NCBI GenBank assembly: GCA_947589645.1
Contig: CANQCG010000013.1
Location: 1-40,858, forward strand
Origin: an uncultured Clostridia bacterium
Lineage (GTDB): Bacteria; Bacillota; Clostridia; TANB77; CAG-508
Reading direction: 5' to 3'
Length of the DNA stretch: 40,858 nucleotides
Below are positions 15,290 through 23,987 of the stretch, piece by piece. The notes beneath the pieces were generated by a model that was not told the DNA's origin, searched no databases, and saw nothing but the letters and a program-made list of their open reading frames with translations. Numbering within the stretch: position 1 is the first letter of the stretch; every line of letters begins with the position of its first letter. The position numbers and the translations under genes were made by a program.

Positions 15290-16687
15290 TTATCTCTCCC
15301 AAAAAGCTTTATAAGTTTTAAAAGCAGAATAAATATCAAATTTGCTAGTTACTTCATATGGAGCATGCATTGAAAGTACTGGAACGCCACAGTCTATTAC
15401 ATCTACACCTTTATTAGCTAGAATGTATGCAATTGTTCCTCCTCCGCCTATATCAACTTTTCCAAGTTCACATACTTGATATTTAATTTCGTTTTCTTCA
15501 AGCATATTACGAATCCAAGCAACATATTCAGCATTTGCATCTGATGCTCCTGATTTTCCACGCGCTCCTGTGTATTTATTTAGTGAAATACCTTTGCCTA
15601 AAAATCCTGCATTGTGTTTATCAGAAACAGATGCATATATTGGATCAAAGCCTGCATCAACATCAGATGAAAGCATCTTTGAAAAACAAAATACTTTATC
15701 TAATAAATTTGGTCTATTTTCTCCAGCTTTATTTAATAATTCTGATATAAAGAAATCAAACATGTGTGATTCCATACCAGTATTACCCATGCTTCCTATC
15801 TCTTCTTTATCAGATAAAATACATACAGCCGTATTTTTTATATTAGATAGTTCCATCATTGCCATAAGTGAGGTATACGCACATACTCTGTCATCCTGTC
15901 CATACCCTGCAACCATACTGCTATCAAAACCTAAACTTCTAGCTCTAAAGCTTGGTACTAATTCAATTTCACTACTTAAGAAGTCTGTTTCGGTTATTCC
16001 ATACTTTTGATTTAATATGCTCATTATATTTAATTTTACTGCTTCAGCTTCTTTTGCGCCTTCTAATGGAATGCTTCCAATTAAAAGGTTTAAGTCTTCA
16101 CCATCTATACCATTTTTTAATTTTTTCTCCATTTGCTCTTGAGCTAAATGTGGCAATAAATCAGTTATTGTAAATATAGGGTCGTTTTCGTCTTCTCCAA
16201 TATTTAAGTATACTTTTTCTCCATTTGCCTTTACCATTACTCCGTGAATACTAAGTGGTATTGTAGTCCATTGATATTTTTTTATTCCGCCATAATAATG
16301 TGTTTTAAAATATGCAAAGCCTCCATCCTCATATACAGGATTTGGTTTTAAATCTAGTCTTGGAGAATCAACATGTGAGCCAATTATATGAATGCCTTGT
16401 TCTATATTTTCTGTTCCAATTACTGCTAAATACATGCTTTTTTCTCTGTTAATAAAATACACTTTATCTCCTGGCATTAATTTTTCGCATGTTGCTATAT
16501 CTCTAAAGCCATTTTCTTCTGCTATTTTCTTTGCATTTGCAATAGCTTCTCTTTCAGTTTTTGAATGATTTAGAAAATTTATATACCCATTGCTAAAAGA
16601 AAAAATTGCTTCTTTTTGCCTTGTGTCTATATTTTTCCAACCAACCTCTTTTTTGTTTAAAAGCTTATCTTTTAAGTTTTCCTCCAT
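15290..16687 (-). CDS. M18-family zinc aminopeptidase
   Basis: The 465-aa protein matches the length of aspartyl-type/ApeB M18 metallopeptidases. Metal-site motifs are visible: IIGSHVDSPRLDLKPNP, AGYGQDDRVCAYTSL, ILSDKEEIGSMGNTG, and a C-terminal VLSMHAPYEVTSKFDI supplying the last histidine. It is cytoplasmic, releasing N-terminal (often acidic) residues from peptides. The ATG at 16687 has GAGGAGG upstream. It starts 38 nt after the fba stop, so the two genes likely share the fba promoter. Confidence 0.93.
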   Translation of the reverse strand: MEENLKDKLLNKKEVGWKNIDTRQKEAIFSFSNGYINFLNHSKTEREAIANAKKIAEENGFRDIATCEKLMPGDKVYFINREKSMYLAVIGTENIEQGIHIIGSHVDSPRLDLKPNPVYEDGGFAYFKTHYYGGIKKYQWTTIPLSIHGVMVKANGEKVYLNIGEDENDPIFTITDLLPHLAQEQMEKKLKNGIDGEDLNLLIGSIPLEGAKEAEAVKLNIMSILNQKYGITETDFLSSEIELVPSFRARSLGFDSSMVAGYGQDDRVCAYTSLMAMMELSNIKNTAVCILSDKEEIGSMGNTGMESHMFDFFISELLNKAGENRPNLLDKVFCFSKMLSSDVDAGFDPIYASVSDKHNAGFLGKGISLNKYTGARGKSGASDANAEYVAWIRNMLEENEIKYQVCELGKVDIGGGGTIAYILANKGVDVIDCGVPVLSMHAPYEVTSKFDIYSAFKTYKAFWER

Positions 16688-16725
16688 TAATTTTCCTCCT
16701 CTGTTTATTTTATAATAGTATATAA

Positions 16726-17658
16726 TTATATTTTGTTGCTTGATCCAAATACATCTGTCATTTTATGTTTTACTGTTTCTTTTATTAAATCACGTGCAGG
16801 TGTTAAATATTTTCTTGGATCAAATGCACTTGGGTCTTCTACAAACACTTTTCTTATTCCTGCTGTCATTGCTAGTCTTAAATCTGTATCTACATTTATT
16901 TTTGATACTCCAGATACACTTGCCTCATGTAACATTTCATCTGGTACACCTTTTGCTCCTGGTATGTTTCCGCCATATTTATTGCACATCTCTACAAGCT
17001 CTGGAATTACTGTTGATGCGCCATGTAATACAATTGGTGTGTTAGGTATACGTGATTTAATTTCTTTTAATATGTCAAATCTTAATTTTGCTTCTCCTTT
17101 AAATTTGTATGCTCCATGGCTTGTTCCTATTGCGATTGCTAATGAATCACAACCTGTTCTTTTTACAAACTCTTCTGCTTGACCTGGGTCTGTATACATT
17201 GCATCTGATGAGGCAACATTTACATCATCTTCAATTCCTGCAAGCTTTCCAAGTTCAGCCTCTACAACTACTCCTTTTGAATGTGCATATTCAACTACTT
17301 GTTTTGTTATTGCAACATTTTCTTCAAAATCGTATTTTGAGCCATCAATCATTACTGATGTAAAACCTGCATCTATACACATTTTACAGGTTTCAAAATC
17401 TGGTCCATGATCTAAATGAATGGCAATTGGTATATTTGGATGCTCCTCTAATGCTGCTTCTACCATTTTCATTAAATAATTAATTCTTGCGTATTTTATA
17501 GCACTTGATGATGCTTGTAATATTACTGGTGAATTTGCTTCTGCTGCGGCATCTACTATTGCTTGAATTATTTCCATATTATTTACATTAAATGCTCCTA
17601 CAGCAAATCCTTCTTTCATTGATTTTTTAAACATTTCTGTGGTTGTTACTAGTGGCAT
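16726..17658 (-). CDS. fba: Fructose-1,6-bisphosphate aldolase, class II
   Basis: The 310-aa protein is a zinc-dependent glycolytic and gluconeogenic aldolase. Zinc and catalytic residues are visible: AIHLDHGPDFETC (H81, D83, H84), VVVEAELGKLAG (Glu), IAIGTSHGAYKFKG (His) and IVLHGASTVI (His). The family start is FNVNNMEIIQAIVDAA. The ATG at 17658 has AAGGAGTG upstream and its own promoter. Confidence 0.97.
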   Translation of the reverse strand: MPLVTTTEMFKKSMKEGFAVGAFNVNNMEIIQAIVDAAAEANSPVILQASSSAIKYARINYLMKMVEAALEEHPNIPIAIHLDHGPDFETCKMCIDAGFTSVMIDGSKYDFEENVAITKQVVEYAHSKGVVVEAELGKLAGIEDDVNVASSDAMYTDPGQAEEFVKRTGCDSLAIAIGTSHGAYKFKGEAKLRFDILKEIKSRIPNTPIVLHGASTVIPELVEMCNKYGGNIPGAKGVPDEMLHEASVSGVSKINVDTDLRLAMTAGIRKVFVEDPSAFDPRKYLTPARDLIKETVKHKMTDVFGSSNKI

Positions 17659-17693
17659 AAAATCACTCCTTTTTAATTTTATTTATCATTGGT

Positions 17694-17722
17694 ATTGTAT
17701 TTCTATTTTTGAAATATGTCAA
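17694..17722 (-). promoter_or_regulatory. Promoter of fba
   Basis: The minus strand carries TTGACA (17717-17722), a 17-nt spacer and TACAAT (17694-17699). It lies just downstream of the terminator of the DUF1540 gene. Confidence 0.75.
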
Positions 17723-17746
17723 TAGAAATCTCCTTTAATTTCATAC

Positions 17747-17782
17747 AAAAATCGCATTTAGGAACTCCTAAGTGCGATTTTC
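17747..17782. terminator. Terminator overlapping the end of the DUF1540 gene
   Basis: AAAATCGCA-CTTAGG pairs with CCTAAA-TGCGATTTT, about 14 bp with one mismatch and a short loop. It is followed by T5 on the minus strand. The stem includes the DUF1540 stop codon. Confidence 0.8.
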
Positions 17783-17932
17783 ATAACTTGAGCATTTTGA
17801 TTCATCTGGTTTACCCGAATTACATTCCTTAACAGGTGTTACTATTATTGCTTTTAAGTCACATTCTTTATGCTCATTATCATTGAATTTACAGCTTTCT
17901 ACTGTGCAATTTATTTTTTGACTTTTTTCCAT
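17768..17932 (-). CDS. DUF1540 domain mini-protein
   Basis: A 54-aa Cys-rich protein. The reverse strand reads MEKSQKINCTVESCKFNDNE, then HKECDLKAIIVTPVKECNSG, ending in KCSSYENRT. The pattern C-x4-C ... C-x-L-x-x-I-x-V-x-P is typical of DUF1540, small predicted metal-binding proteins common in clostridia, function unknown. The ATG at 17932 follows GAGGT. It lies between rubrerythrin and fba, with its own terminator. Confidence 0.85.
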   Translation of the reverse strand: MEKSQKINCTVESCKFNDNEHKECDLKAIIVTPVKECNSGKPDESKCSSYENRT

Positions 17933-18006
17933 AATATTACCTCTTTCAAAAGTTTTCTAATTATATTATGGCAATTTTTATGTTTTTTATTCTTTTATTT
18001 TTTACC

Positions 18007-18038
18007 AAAAAAGACTGAAACTTAAAGTTTCAGTCTTT
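18007..18038. terminator. Terminator after rubrerythrin
   Basis: A perfect 12-bp stem, AAAGACTGAAAC/GTTTCAGTCTTT, with a 5-nt loop. On the minus strand it ends in CTTTTTTGG. It lies just past the rubrerythrin stop. Confidence 0.88.
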
Positions 18039-18045
18039 AAAAATT

Positions 18046-18585
18046 TTAATAATTTTCAGCTTTTATTTCAAAATATGCTTGTGGATGGTTGCAAACTGGG
18101 CAAACTTCTGGTGCTTCTTTTCCTATTACTATGTGTCCGCAATTTCTGCATTTCCAAATTCTATCTCCATCTTTAGAAAATACTAATCTATTTTCAACAT
18201 TTTCTAATAATTTTAAATATCTTGCTTCGTGTTCTTTTTCGATTTTTCCAACAGCATCAAATAAATATGCTATTTGTGTAAAGCCTTCTTCTCTAGCTTC
18301 TTTAGCCATTCTTTCATACATATCTGTCCATTCGAAGTTTTCGCCTTCAGCAGCAGCTTTTAAATTTTCTGTTGTTGTAGGTACATCTCCTCCATTTAAT
18401 AATTTAAACCAAATTTTTGCATGTTCTTTTTCATTGTCTGCTGTTTCTTGGAATATTGCAGCTATTTGCTCATAACCTTCTTTTTTTGCTTTGCTTGCAA
18501 AATATGTATATTTATTTCTAGCTTGTGATTCTCCTGCAAATGCCTCCATTAAGTTTTTCTCTGTTTTTGAACCTTTTAATTCCAT
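18046..18585 (-). CDS. rbr: Rubrerythrin
   Basis: The 179-aa protein is a cytosolic NAD(P)H-linked peroxidase of anaerobes. The N-terminal ferritin-like domain carries diiron ligands (FAGESQARNKYTYFASKAKK, ADNEKEHAKIW, KIEKEHEARY). The C-terminal rubredoxin domain has CRNCG and CPVCNHPQAYFE. It is co-transcribed with the rubredoxin gene 26 nt upstream, a likely electron donor. The ATG at 18585 follows AAAGGAGG. Confidence 0.97.
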   Translation of the reverse strand: MELKGSKTEKNLMEAFAGESQARNKYTYFASKAKKEGYEQIAAIFQETADNEKEHAKIWFKLLNGGDVPTTTENLKAAAEGENFEWTDMYERMAKEAREEGFTQIAYLFDAVGKIEKEHEARYLKLLENVENRLVFSKDGDRIWKCRNCGHIVIGKEAPEVCPVCNHPQAYFEIKAENY

Positions 18586-18611
18586 TTTTATTCCTCCTTT
18601 TTATTTTAAAA

Positions 18612-18752
18612 TTATGCTTCTAATTTTTCAAACATTTCCTTTCCTACTCCGCAAAGTGGGCAAGTCCAATCTTCTGGTAAGTCTTCAAATTTTGTTCCTT
18701 CTACTGCTTCATCATATATATATCCACATATAGTACATTTATATTTGCTCAT
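18612..18752 (-). CDS. Rubredoxin
   Basis: A 46-aa protein: [20 protein letters not shown], then [20 protein letters not shown] and FEKLEA. The two CxxC-G loops bind one Fe(Cys)4 centre. It is slightly shorter than the usual 52-54 aa. The ATG at 18752 follows GGAGGTG. It forms an operon with rubrerythrin and probably delivers electrons to it for peroxide reduction. Confidence 0.95.
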   Translation of the reverse strand: MSKYKCTICGYIYDEAVEGTKFEDLPEDWTCPLCGVGKEMFEKLEA

Positions 18753-18777
18753 GGTTTCACCTCCATAACTTTTTTGC

Positions 18778-18806
18778 ATTATATCACATTAATATTTATA
18801 TTGCTA
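18778..18806 (-). promoter_or_regulatory. Promoter of the rubredoxin-rubrerythrin operon
   Basis: The minus strand carries TATAAT (18778-18783) with an extended TGA just upstream and a weak -35 TAGCAA (18801-18806) at 17 nt. The -35 overlaps the leuS stop codon. Confidence 0.6.
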
Positions 18807-21251
18807 GTCTTTTTTTATTACAATATTAAATATTTTTCCTGGTACATATATTTCTTTTACTACCTCGCTATTTTCAAGTATTTCGACAACTTGTGGTGCA
18901 CTTTTTATTTGTTTTAATATATTATCAGGTGTCTCGTCAGCATCAACTGTAATACAAGTTTTTAATTTTCCATTTACTTGTATAGGAATTTCTTTAGTTC
19001 CTCCATTCATTTCGCTTTCTATAACTTTTGGCCACTGCTCGTTATATACAAAACCTTTTTCTCCTAATTTTTCCCATTGTTCTTCAGCAAAATGTGGTGC
19101 TAAAGGAGCAAGTAATGTAATATATGTTTTAACTGTATCAAGAAGTATTTTTGTATTAATTTCGTTTTCTCTTATATATTCGTTTAGTTTATTTGATAAT
19201 TCCATACTTCTTGCTATTGCAGTATTAAAGCTAAAATCATCTATATCTGCTGTCATGGCTTTTATTGTTTGATTTTTTAATCTTAATAAGTCTTTTTCTT
19301 TTGCAGTAATATTTTTGCTTGACTCATTTTTCTTTAATTCATTTACTGTATCTATTAGTCTTTCGATTCTAGTGAAATATTTAACCATTGAGTCTATTCC
19401 TTTTTCATCCCATGGTCCACCTTGTCTATAATCGAAGCCAAACATTATATACATTCTAAATATGTCAGAACCATATTTTTCAATATATTCTTCTGGTGAA
19501 ACTGTGTTTCCTTTACTCTTGCTCATTTTATTTCCATCTGGTCCTAAAATCATACCTTGATGTATTAATTTTTTGAATGGCTCATCAAAATCTAAATAGC
19601 CTAAATCTCTTAATGCCTTTGTCATAAATCTAGCATATATTAAATGCATTGCTGCATGTTCTTTTCCACCAACATATACGTCAACTGGTGCTACTTTACT
19701 TATTACATCTTTATCAAAGGCCTTTTCAGAATTTTTACAATCTGGGTATCTTAATTCATACCAAGAAGAACATACAAATGTATCTAGAGTATCAGCTTCT
19801 CTTGTTGCTTTTCCTCCACATTTTGGGCATGTACAATTCATAAATTCACTTGACTTTTTAAGTGGTGATTCTCCATCTGGTTTGAACTCAACATTTTTAG
19901 GTAATAATACTGGCAAATCTTTTTCTGGTACAGCAACTGTTCCGCATTTATCACAGTATATTATAGGAATAGGTGCTCCCCAATATCTTTGTCTTGATAT
20001 TAACCAATCTTTTAATCTATAGTTTACAGACTTTTTACCTTGATTATTTTTGCTTAAATCTTCTACCATTTGTTTTTGAGCTTCTTTAGATGTCATTCCA
20101 TCATATTTACCACTATTAAATAATATGCCATACTCGGTAAATGGTAATTCTACTTCTTGGCTATCTTCTTTTCTTATTACTGCTTTAATTGGTAAATTAT
20201 ATTTTTTAGCAAACTCATAATCTCTTTCATCATGTGCTGGTACTGCCATAACAGCTCCTGTTCCATAATCTTCTAGAACATAGTCTGCAATCCATACAGG
20301 TACCTTTTCGCCATTTATTGGGTTAATTACATATGCTCCTGTAAATACTCCTGTTTTTTCTTTTTCGGTTGATAATCTTTCTATTTCATTTAGTTTTAAT
20401 GTTTCTGATATGTATTTTTGAACAGCTTCTTTATTTGGCTCAGTTGTTATTTTTTCAACTAATTTACTTTCAGGTGCAACAACTACATAAGTAACGCCAT
20501 TTAAGGTGTCTATTCTTGTAGTAAATACTGTAATTTCAAAGCTATTATCTTCGCTTTTAAATATTACCTCGCTACCTTCAGATTTACCTATCCAATTTAC
20601 TTGTACCTTTTTAGTAGATTCTGGCCAATCTAAGTCTTTTAACCCTGTTAGTAGTTCTTCAGCGTAATCTGTTATTTTGAAAAACCATTGTGATAGTTTC
20701 TTTCTTTTAACTTCAGAGCCACATCTTTCACATTTACCACCAATAACTTGCTCATTTGCTAAAACTGTTTTACAACTGTCACACCAATTTACAGGTGCCT
20801 CTTTTTTGTATGCTAAACCATTTTCGTATAATTTGGTAAAAATCCATTGTGTCCATTTATAATAATCTGGCATGCAAGTTTCAACTGAATAATTCCAGTC
20901 GTAACTACCTCCCATTTCTTGTAATTGACGTTTCATTGTTTCAATGTTTTTTCTTGTAGATTCTTCTGGATGAATACCAGTTTTTATAGCATAATTTTCT
21001 GCTGGTAGTCCAAATGCATCAAATCCCATTGGATGGAATACATTATAACCTTGCATTTTTTTAAATCTTGCAAATGAATCGGCTGGTGCATAATTAAACC
21101 AATGTCCTAAGTGTAATTTAGCTCCTGATGGATACGAAAACATTTCTAATGTATATAATTTTTTATTTTTGCTATTTGGATCATATCTGTATACATCATT
21201 TTCTTTCCATTTTTCTTGCCATTTTTTATCAATTTCCTTTGAGTATTGCAT
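18804..21251 (-). CDS. leuS: Leucyl-tRNA synthetase
   Basis: The 815-aa class I synthetase charges tRNA-Leu. The HIGH-type motif is HLGH (residues 47-50, in [14 protein letters not shown]) and the second signature is KMSKSKGN. The CP1 editing domain is present ([40 protein letters not shown]). A Zn-type insertion carries [20 protein letters not shown]. The ATG at 21251 follows AGGAGG. Its leader (promoter near 21384-21412) has no T-box. It contains a tandem copy of the SD and start region. Confidence 0.98.
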   Translation of the reverse strand: MQYSKEIDKKWQEKWKENDVYRYDPNSKNKKLYTLEMFSYPSGAKLHLGHWFNYAPADSFARFKKMQGYNVFHPMGFDAFGLPAENYAIKTGIHPEESTRKNIETMKRQLQEMGGSYDWNYSVETCMPDYYKWTQWIFTKLYENGLAYKKEAPVNWCDSCKTVLANEQVIGGKCERCGSEVKRKKLSQWFFKITDYAEELLTGLKDLDWPESTKKVQVNWIGKSEGSEVIFKSEDNSFEITVFTTRIDTLNGVTYVVVAPESKLVEKITTEPNKEAVQKYISETLKLNEIERLSTEKEKTGVFTGAYVINPINGEKVPVWIADYVLEDYGTGAVMAVPAHDERDYEFAKKYNLPIKAVIRKEDSQEVELPFTEYGILFNSGKYDGMTSKEAQKQMVEDLSKNNQGKKSVNYRLKDWLISRQRYWGAPIPIIYCDKCGTVAVPEKDLPVLLPKNVEFKPDGESPLKKSSEFMNCTCPKCGGKATREADTLDTFVCSSWYELRYPDCKNSEKAFDKDVISKVAPVDVYVGGKEHAAMHLIYARFMTKALRDLGYLDFDEPFKKLIHQGMILGPDGNKMSKSKGNTVSPEEYIEKYGSDIFRMYIMFGFDYRQGGPWDEKGIDSMVKYFTRIERLIDTVNELKKNESSKNITAKEKDLLRLKNQTIKAMTADIDDFSFNTAIARSMELSNKLNEYIRENEINTKILLDTVKTYITLLAPLAPHFAEEQWEKLGEKGFVYNEQWPKVIESEMNGGTKEIPIQVNGKLKTCITVDADETPDNILKQIKSAPQVVEILENSEVVKEIYVPGKIFNIVIKKD

Positions 21252-21346
21252 AAAACTTTACCTCCTATTTTTGACTGCTATTTTTAAGCAATTTTCTTTG
21301 AGTATTGCATAAAACTTACCTTCTATTTTTAACTGCTATTTTTTAG
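21230..21346 (-). repeat. Tandem duplication (about 59 nt) of the leuS start region
   Basis: Copy 1 (21230-21288) includes the real SD, the ATG and the first codons of leuS. Copy 2 (21289-21346) lies directly upstream and is about 90% identical. Each copy ends with the same small GCTA-type inverted repeat. Copy 2 carries its own SD-like AGAAGG and an ATG that begins with the same residues, MQYSK. Confidence 0.85.
21284..21310 (-). other. Decoy mini-ORF in the leuS leader
   Basis: It encodes MQYSKKIA-stop. The first five residues equal the LeuS N-terminus because it arose from the tandem duplication. Its SD (AGAAGG) is weaker than that of leuS (AGGAGG). Its stop is 32 nt upstream of the leuS ATG. 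It could lower leuS translation or simply be a scar. Confidence 0.5.
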
Positions 21347-21383
21347 CAATTGATTATTGTACACTTAAATTTTATACTTTTCT

Positions 21384-21412
21384 ATTATATCAGTTTATTT
21401 TAATTCTGGCAA
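21384..21412 (-). promoter_or_regulatory. Promoter of leuS
   Basis: The minus strand carries TTGCCA (21407-21412), a 17-nt spacer and TATAAT (21384-21389) with an extended -10 TG. The predicted leader is about 126 nt. No T-box sequence is visible in it. Confidence 0.75.
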
Positions 21413-21444
21413 CTGGAAATTCAAGTTTTTTAGCCATTTATTCA

Positions 21445-21552
21445 CAAAAAAGCGAGCCTAAGATTTTTCTAACGCATAACTTATCTGTAATTCAATACGT
21501 TCATACAGCTAAGAAATCTGGCAAATGCAGATTTTAAGAAAATCTTAGACTC
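21445..21552 (-). terminator. Long structured terminator-like element after the peroxiredoxin gene
   Basis: The outer arms, GAGTCTAAGATTTTCT (21537-21552) and AGAAAAATCTTAGGCTC (21454-21470), pair over about 15 bp and are followed by GCTTTTTT on the minus strand. The 66-nt interior folds again: AAATCTG/CAGATTT is a perfect 7-bp stem and CTGTA/TACAG brackets a second. This is much larger than the simple hairpins used elsewhere in the window. Confidence 0.6.
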
Positions 21553-21563
21553 TTCTATAAATT

Positions 21564-22296
21564 TTATTTAGAATCTTTGGCTTCACCAAGATTTCTTTGA
21601 GTTTTATCTCCTATTTCTACTTTTTTTAAACATTGCTCAGTTGGCTCTTTGAAACTTAAGTACCACCCAATTCCATTTCTATTTTTATTTATGTACTCTA
21701 GTCTTTCTTGCAATTCTGGGAAGGTCTGTGGTGCTGGCATTATAATTGGCTGACCTGGTATCCAATTTGCACCTGTAGATCCATCATTGCAATCTGACAT
21801 TTGAAGTGCTTGAATTATTCTAATTATCTCTGGTATAAATCTTCCTACATTTAGTGGGTATATTAATATTGTTCTTACTATTCCCTTTTCATCAATTATA
21901 AACACATTTCTTACTGTTTTTGTTGTGCTTATATCATTTGATATCATTCCATATTTTCTTGCAATTTGTCCGCTTCTATCTGCTATTAATGGAAATGGAA
22001 TTTGTATGCCTGTTTTGCAATATATGTCATACATCCATGCAAGATGTGAAGAGTTACTATCGATACTTAAACCTAACAATTCTGTGTTTAATTTTTTAAA
22101 ATATGGATAACTTCTTGCAAAGGCTATAAATTCTGTTGTGCACACTGGGGTAAAATCACCGAGGGTGTGAAAATAGCACTAACCATTTTCCTCTATAATC
22201 TTGCAAATTTATATTTCCATATGTAGTTTCTGCCTCAAAATCAGGCGCCATTTGTCCTATTTTTACTGTACCATTCATCATTAATTCATAGTCCAT
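21564..22296 (-). pseudogene. 1-Cys (Prx6-type) peroxiredoxin, frameshifted
   Basis: Reading from the ATG at 22296 (SD AGGGAGA) gives MDYELMMNGTVKIGQMAPDF, then ...KWLVLFSHPR and a UGA. One base later the frame continues as GDFTPVCTTEFIAFARSYPY and runs to 21564. One extra base near 22161 (CACCCTCGGTGAT instead of CACCCTGGTGAT) breaks the conserved HPGDFTPVCTTE peroxidatic motif. Removing it gives a normal 243-aa Prx6-type enzyme with WIPGQP and a C-terminal EQC. Either a true recent pseudogene, a sequence error, or, less likely, recoded. A plausible promoter (TTAACA-18-TATTAT) is at 22327-22356. Confidence 0.88.
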
Positions 22297-22326
22297 AAAA
22301 ATAAATCTCCCTTCATACTTTTTTCT

Positions 22327-22356
22327 ATAATATGAGAGAGATTTATTTATTGTTAA
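22327..22356 (-). promoter_or_regulatory. Putative promoter of the peroxiredoxin gene
   Basis: The minus strand carries TTAACA (22351-22356), an 18-nt spacer and TATTAT (22327-22332), about 30 nt before the ATG. Confidence 0.5.
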
Positions 22357-22412
22357 TTTTTTTTACTAATAAAATTACATTTGAAAATCTAAAAGTTTAC
22401 AAACAAACATCT

Positions 22413-23717
22413 TTATATATTTATTATTTTTTCTATATATTCTGCCATAAATAAAGGTATATTAATTAAATTATCATCTTTATTTAAATTTCTCATAGAA
22501 AATCTAATTCTAGTTTTTGGATTATATTTTTCATTATAAACTTTTAAACTAGTATTATTAATATTTTCACTAGATTTAACTTCAATTGGAATAATGTCGT
22601 TTTTATATTGAAGCATAAAATCTATTTCATATCTATTATCAAATGTAAAGTAATATGGCTCTAGTCCAATGGATGATAAAGTTTGTATTACATAGTTTTC
22701 TGTTAATGCTCCTTTAAATTCTTCAAACAATTTATTACCTTCTGCCACAATTTTACTGTCTAAATCTGTCATTTTTCTTAACAATCCTACGTCATTTAAG
22801 TATATCTTAAATGCAGATAAATCATTATAACTAATAAGTGGCATACTAGGTTTTGTTATGTCATATACTTTATATACAATGTTTGCATCCTTTAACCAAT
22901 TTAGTGCACCTTCATATTCTCTAGCTCTTGCTCCATCTTTAGCAACTTGATATAAAAATTTTTTATTTTCTTTTGATATTTGAGATGGTATACTATTCCA
23001 AATAATAGAAATTCTATTTGCTTCAATATTAGTAGTATGTTTTGAGAAATCACTTTCATAGGCTCTTAAAATATTTTCTTGTATTCTATTTACTTTTTCC
23101 ATGTCTTTTTCTTTAACCCATGAATCTACTGCTTCTGGCATACCACCTATTATAAAATATGCTTTTAATTTTTCACTTAATCTATCGAAAAATATATCTG
23201 GAATATTTTCGATTCGTTTTATTGAATTTAAATATTCTACTAAGTTTTCACAATTATCTGCTTTTAAAAATTCTGAAAATGTCATTGGATACATATCTAA
23301 AAAGTCAACTTTGCCAACAGGAAAAGAAGTATGTGATAAGCGTATTCCTAATAATGAGCCTGCACTAATAATATGATATTCATTTGCTTCCTCTTGAAAA
23401 TATTTTAATGAGTTTAATGCATCAGGGCATTCTTGTATTTCATCAAAAACAATTAATGTCTCTTCTGGAATGATTGCTTTTCCATAAATAAAAGATAATT
23501 GTTCTAAAATTCTTTTTGGATCTTTAGTATTCTCAAATAAATTATATAATTGCTTATCATGGTCAAAATTAAAATATGCTACTCCATCATAATTTTCATT
23601 TCCAAATTGTTTTATTATATATGTTTTTCCCACTTGCCTTGCGCCACGTAATATTAGTGGTTTCCTATTTTTATCATTCTTCCATTTAATTAAATTATTC
23701 ATTATATTTCTTTCCAT
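22413..23717 (-). CDS. AAA-family ATPase with DUF4143 domain
   Basis: The 434-aa protein is of the AAA_14/DUF4143 type. Walker A is in LILRGARQVGKTYIIKQF and Walker B in TLIVFDEIQECPDALNSL. The sensor region is HIISAGSLLGIRLSHTSFPV. The C-terminal domain has a PD-(D/E)XK-like core (YEIDFMLQYKNDIIPIEVKS). Such genes are abundant and patchily distributed in gut bacteria; function is unresolved. The ATG at 23717 follows AGGAG at 9 nt. An extended -10 (TGATATAAT, 23738-23743) lies just upstream, without a good -35. Confidence 0.88.
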   Translation of the reverse strand: MERNIMNNLIKWKNDKNRKPLILRGARQVGKTYIIKQFGNENYDGVAYFNFDHDKQLYNLFENTKDPKRILEQLSFIYGKAIIPEETLIVFDEIQECPDALNSLKYFQEEANEYHIISAGSLLGIRLSHTSFPVGKVDFLDMYPMTFSEFLKADNCENLVEYLNSIKRIENIPDIFFDRLSEKLKAYFIIGGMPEAVDSWVKEKDMEKVNRIQENILRAYESDFSKHTTNIEANRISIIWNSIPSQISKENKKFLYQVAKDGARAREYEGALNWLKDANIVYKVYDITKPSMPLISYNDLSAFKIYLNDVGLLRKMTDLDSKIVAEGNKLFEEFKGALTENYVIQTLSSIGLEPYYFTFDNRYEIDFMLQYKNDIIPIEVKSSENINNTSLKVYNEKYNPKTRIRFSMRNLNKDDNLINIPLFMAEYIEKIINI

Positions 23718-23756
23718 TGTCACCAACTCCTATATATATTATATCATATATTTAAT

Positions 23757-23850
23757 AATTTTACACGTTTTTAGCAAATATTTTTAAGATTTTTACACAT
23801 TTTTAATAATATTTTTGCAAAGTTTTACACATTTTTAGCAGTATTTTATT
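23757..23850. repeat. Three degenerate tandem repeats in a divergent promoter region
   Basis: A unit of about 31 nt built on TTTTACACATTTTTA-n-CAATATTTTT recurs three times with point differences. It lies between the divergently transcribed ATPase gene and the VanW gene. The spacing of about three helical turns would suit a DNA-binding protein, but AT-rich drift is equally possible. The remaining 140 nt hold a TATAAT at 23935-23940 without a clear -35. Confidence 0.45.
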
Positions 23851-23987
23851 ATTTTTATATATTATAATTTGTGAACTTTTTTACATTTAATAATATCTAT
23901 TAAATAGTTGAAAAATGTCAAAAAATGTTTATTGTATAATTTACTACCCTATGCTATATTATATATTATATAAATGGAGGAATTATT

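Noticed and set aside
15570..16010. Rightward ORF of 146 codons
   Set aside because: Antisense to the M18 aminopeptidase, whose catalytic motifs are clear in the leftward frame.
16740..17363. Several Leu-rich rightward ORFs
   Set aside because: Antisense shadows of fba; the leucine richness reflects complementary codon bias.
21252..21560. T-box riboswitch upstream of leuS
   Set aside because: Expected for a Firmicute leuS, but the conserved T-box bases are absent and the promoter lies downstream of the only large hairpin.
22145..22170. Programmed +1 frameshift in the peroxiredoxin (UGA at the shift site)
   Set aside because: No slippery sequence or internal SD of the RF2 type, and the family is not known to be recoded; mutation or error is simpler.
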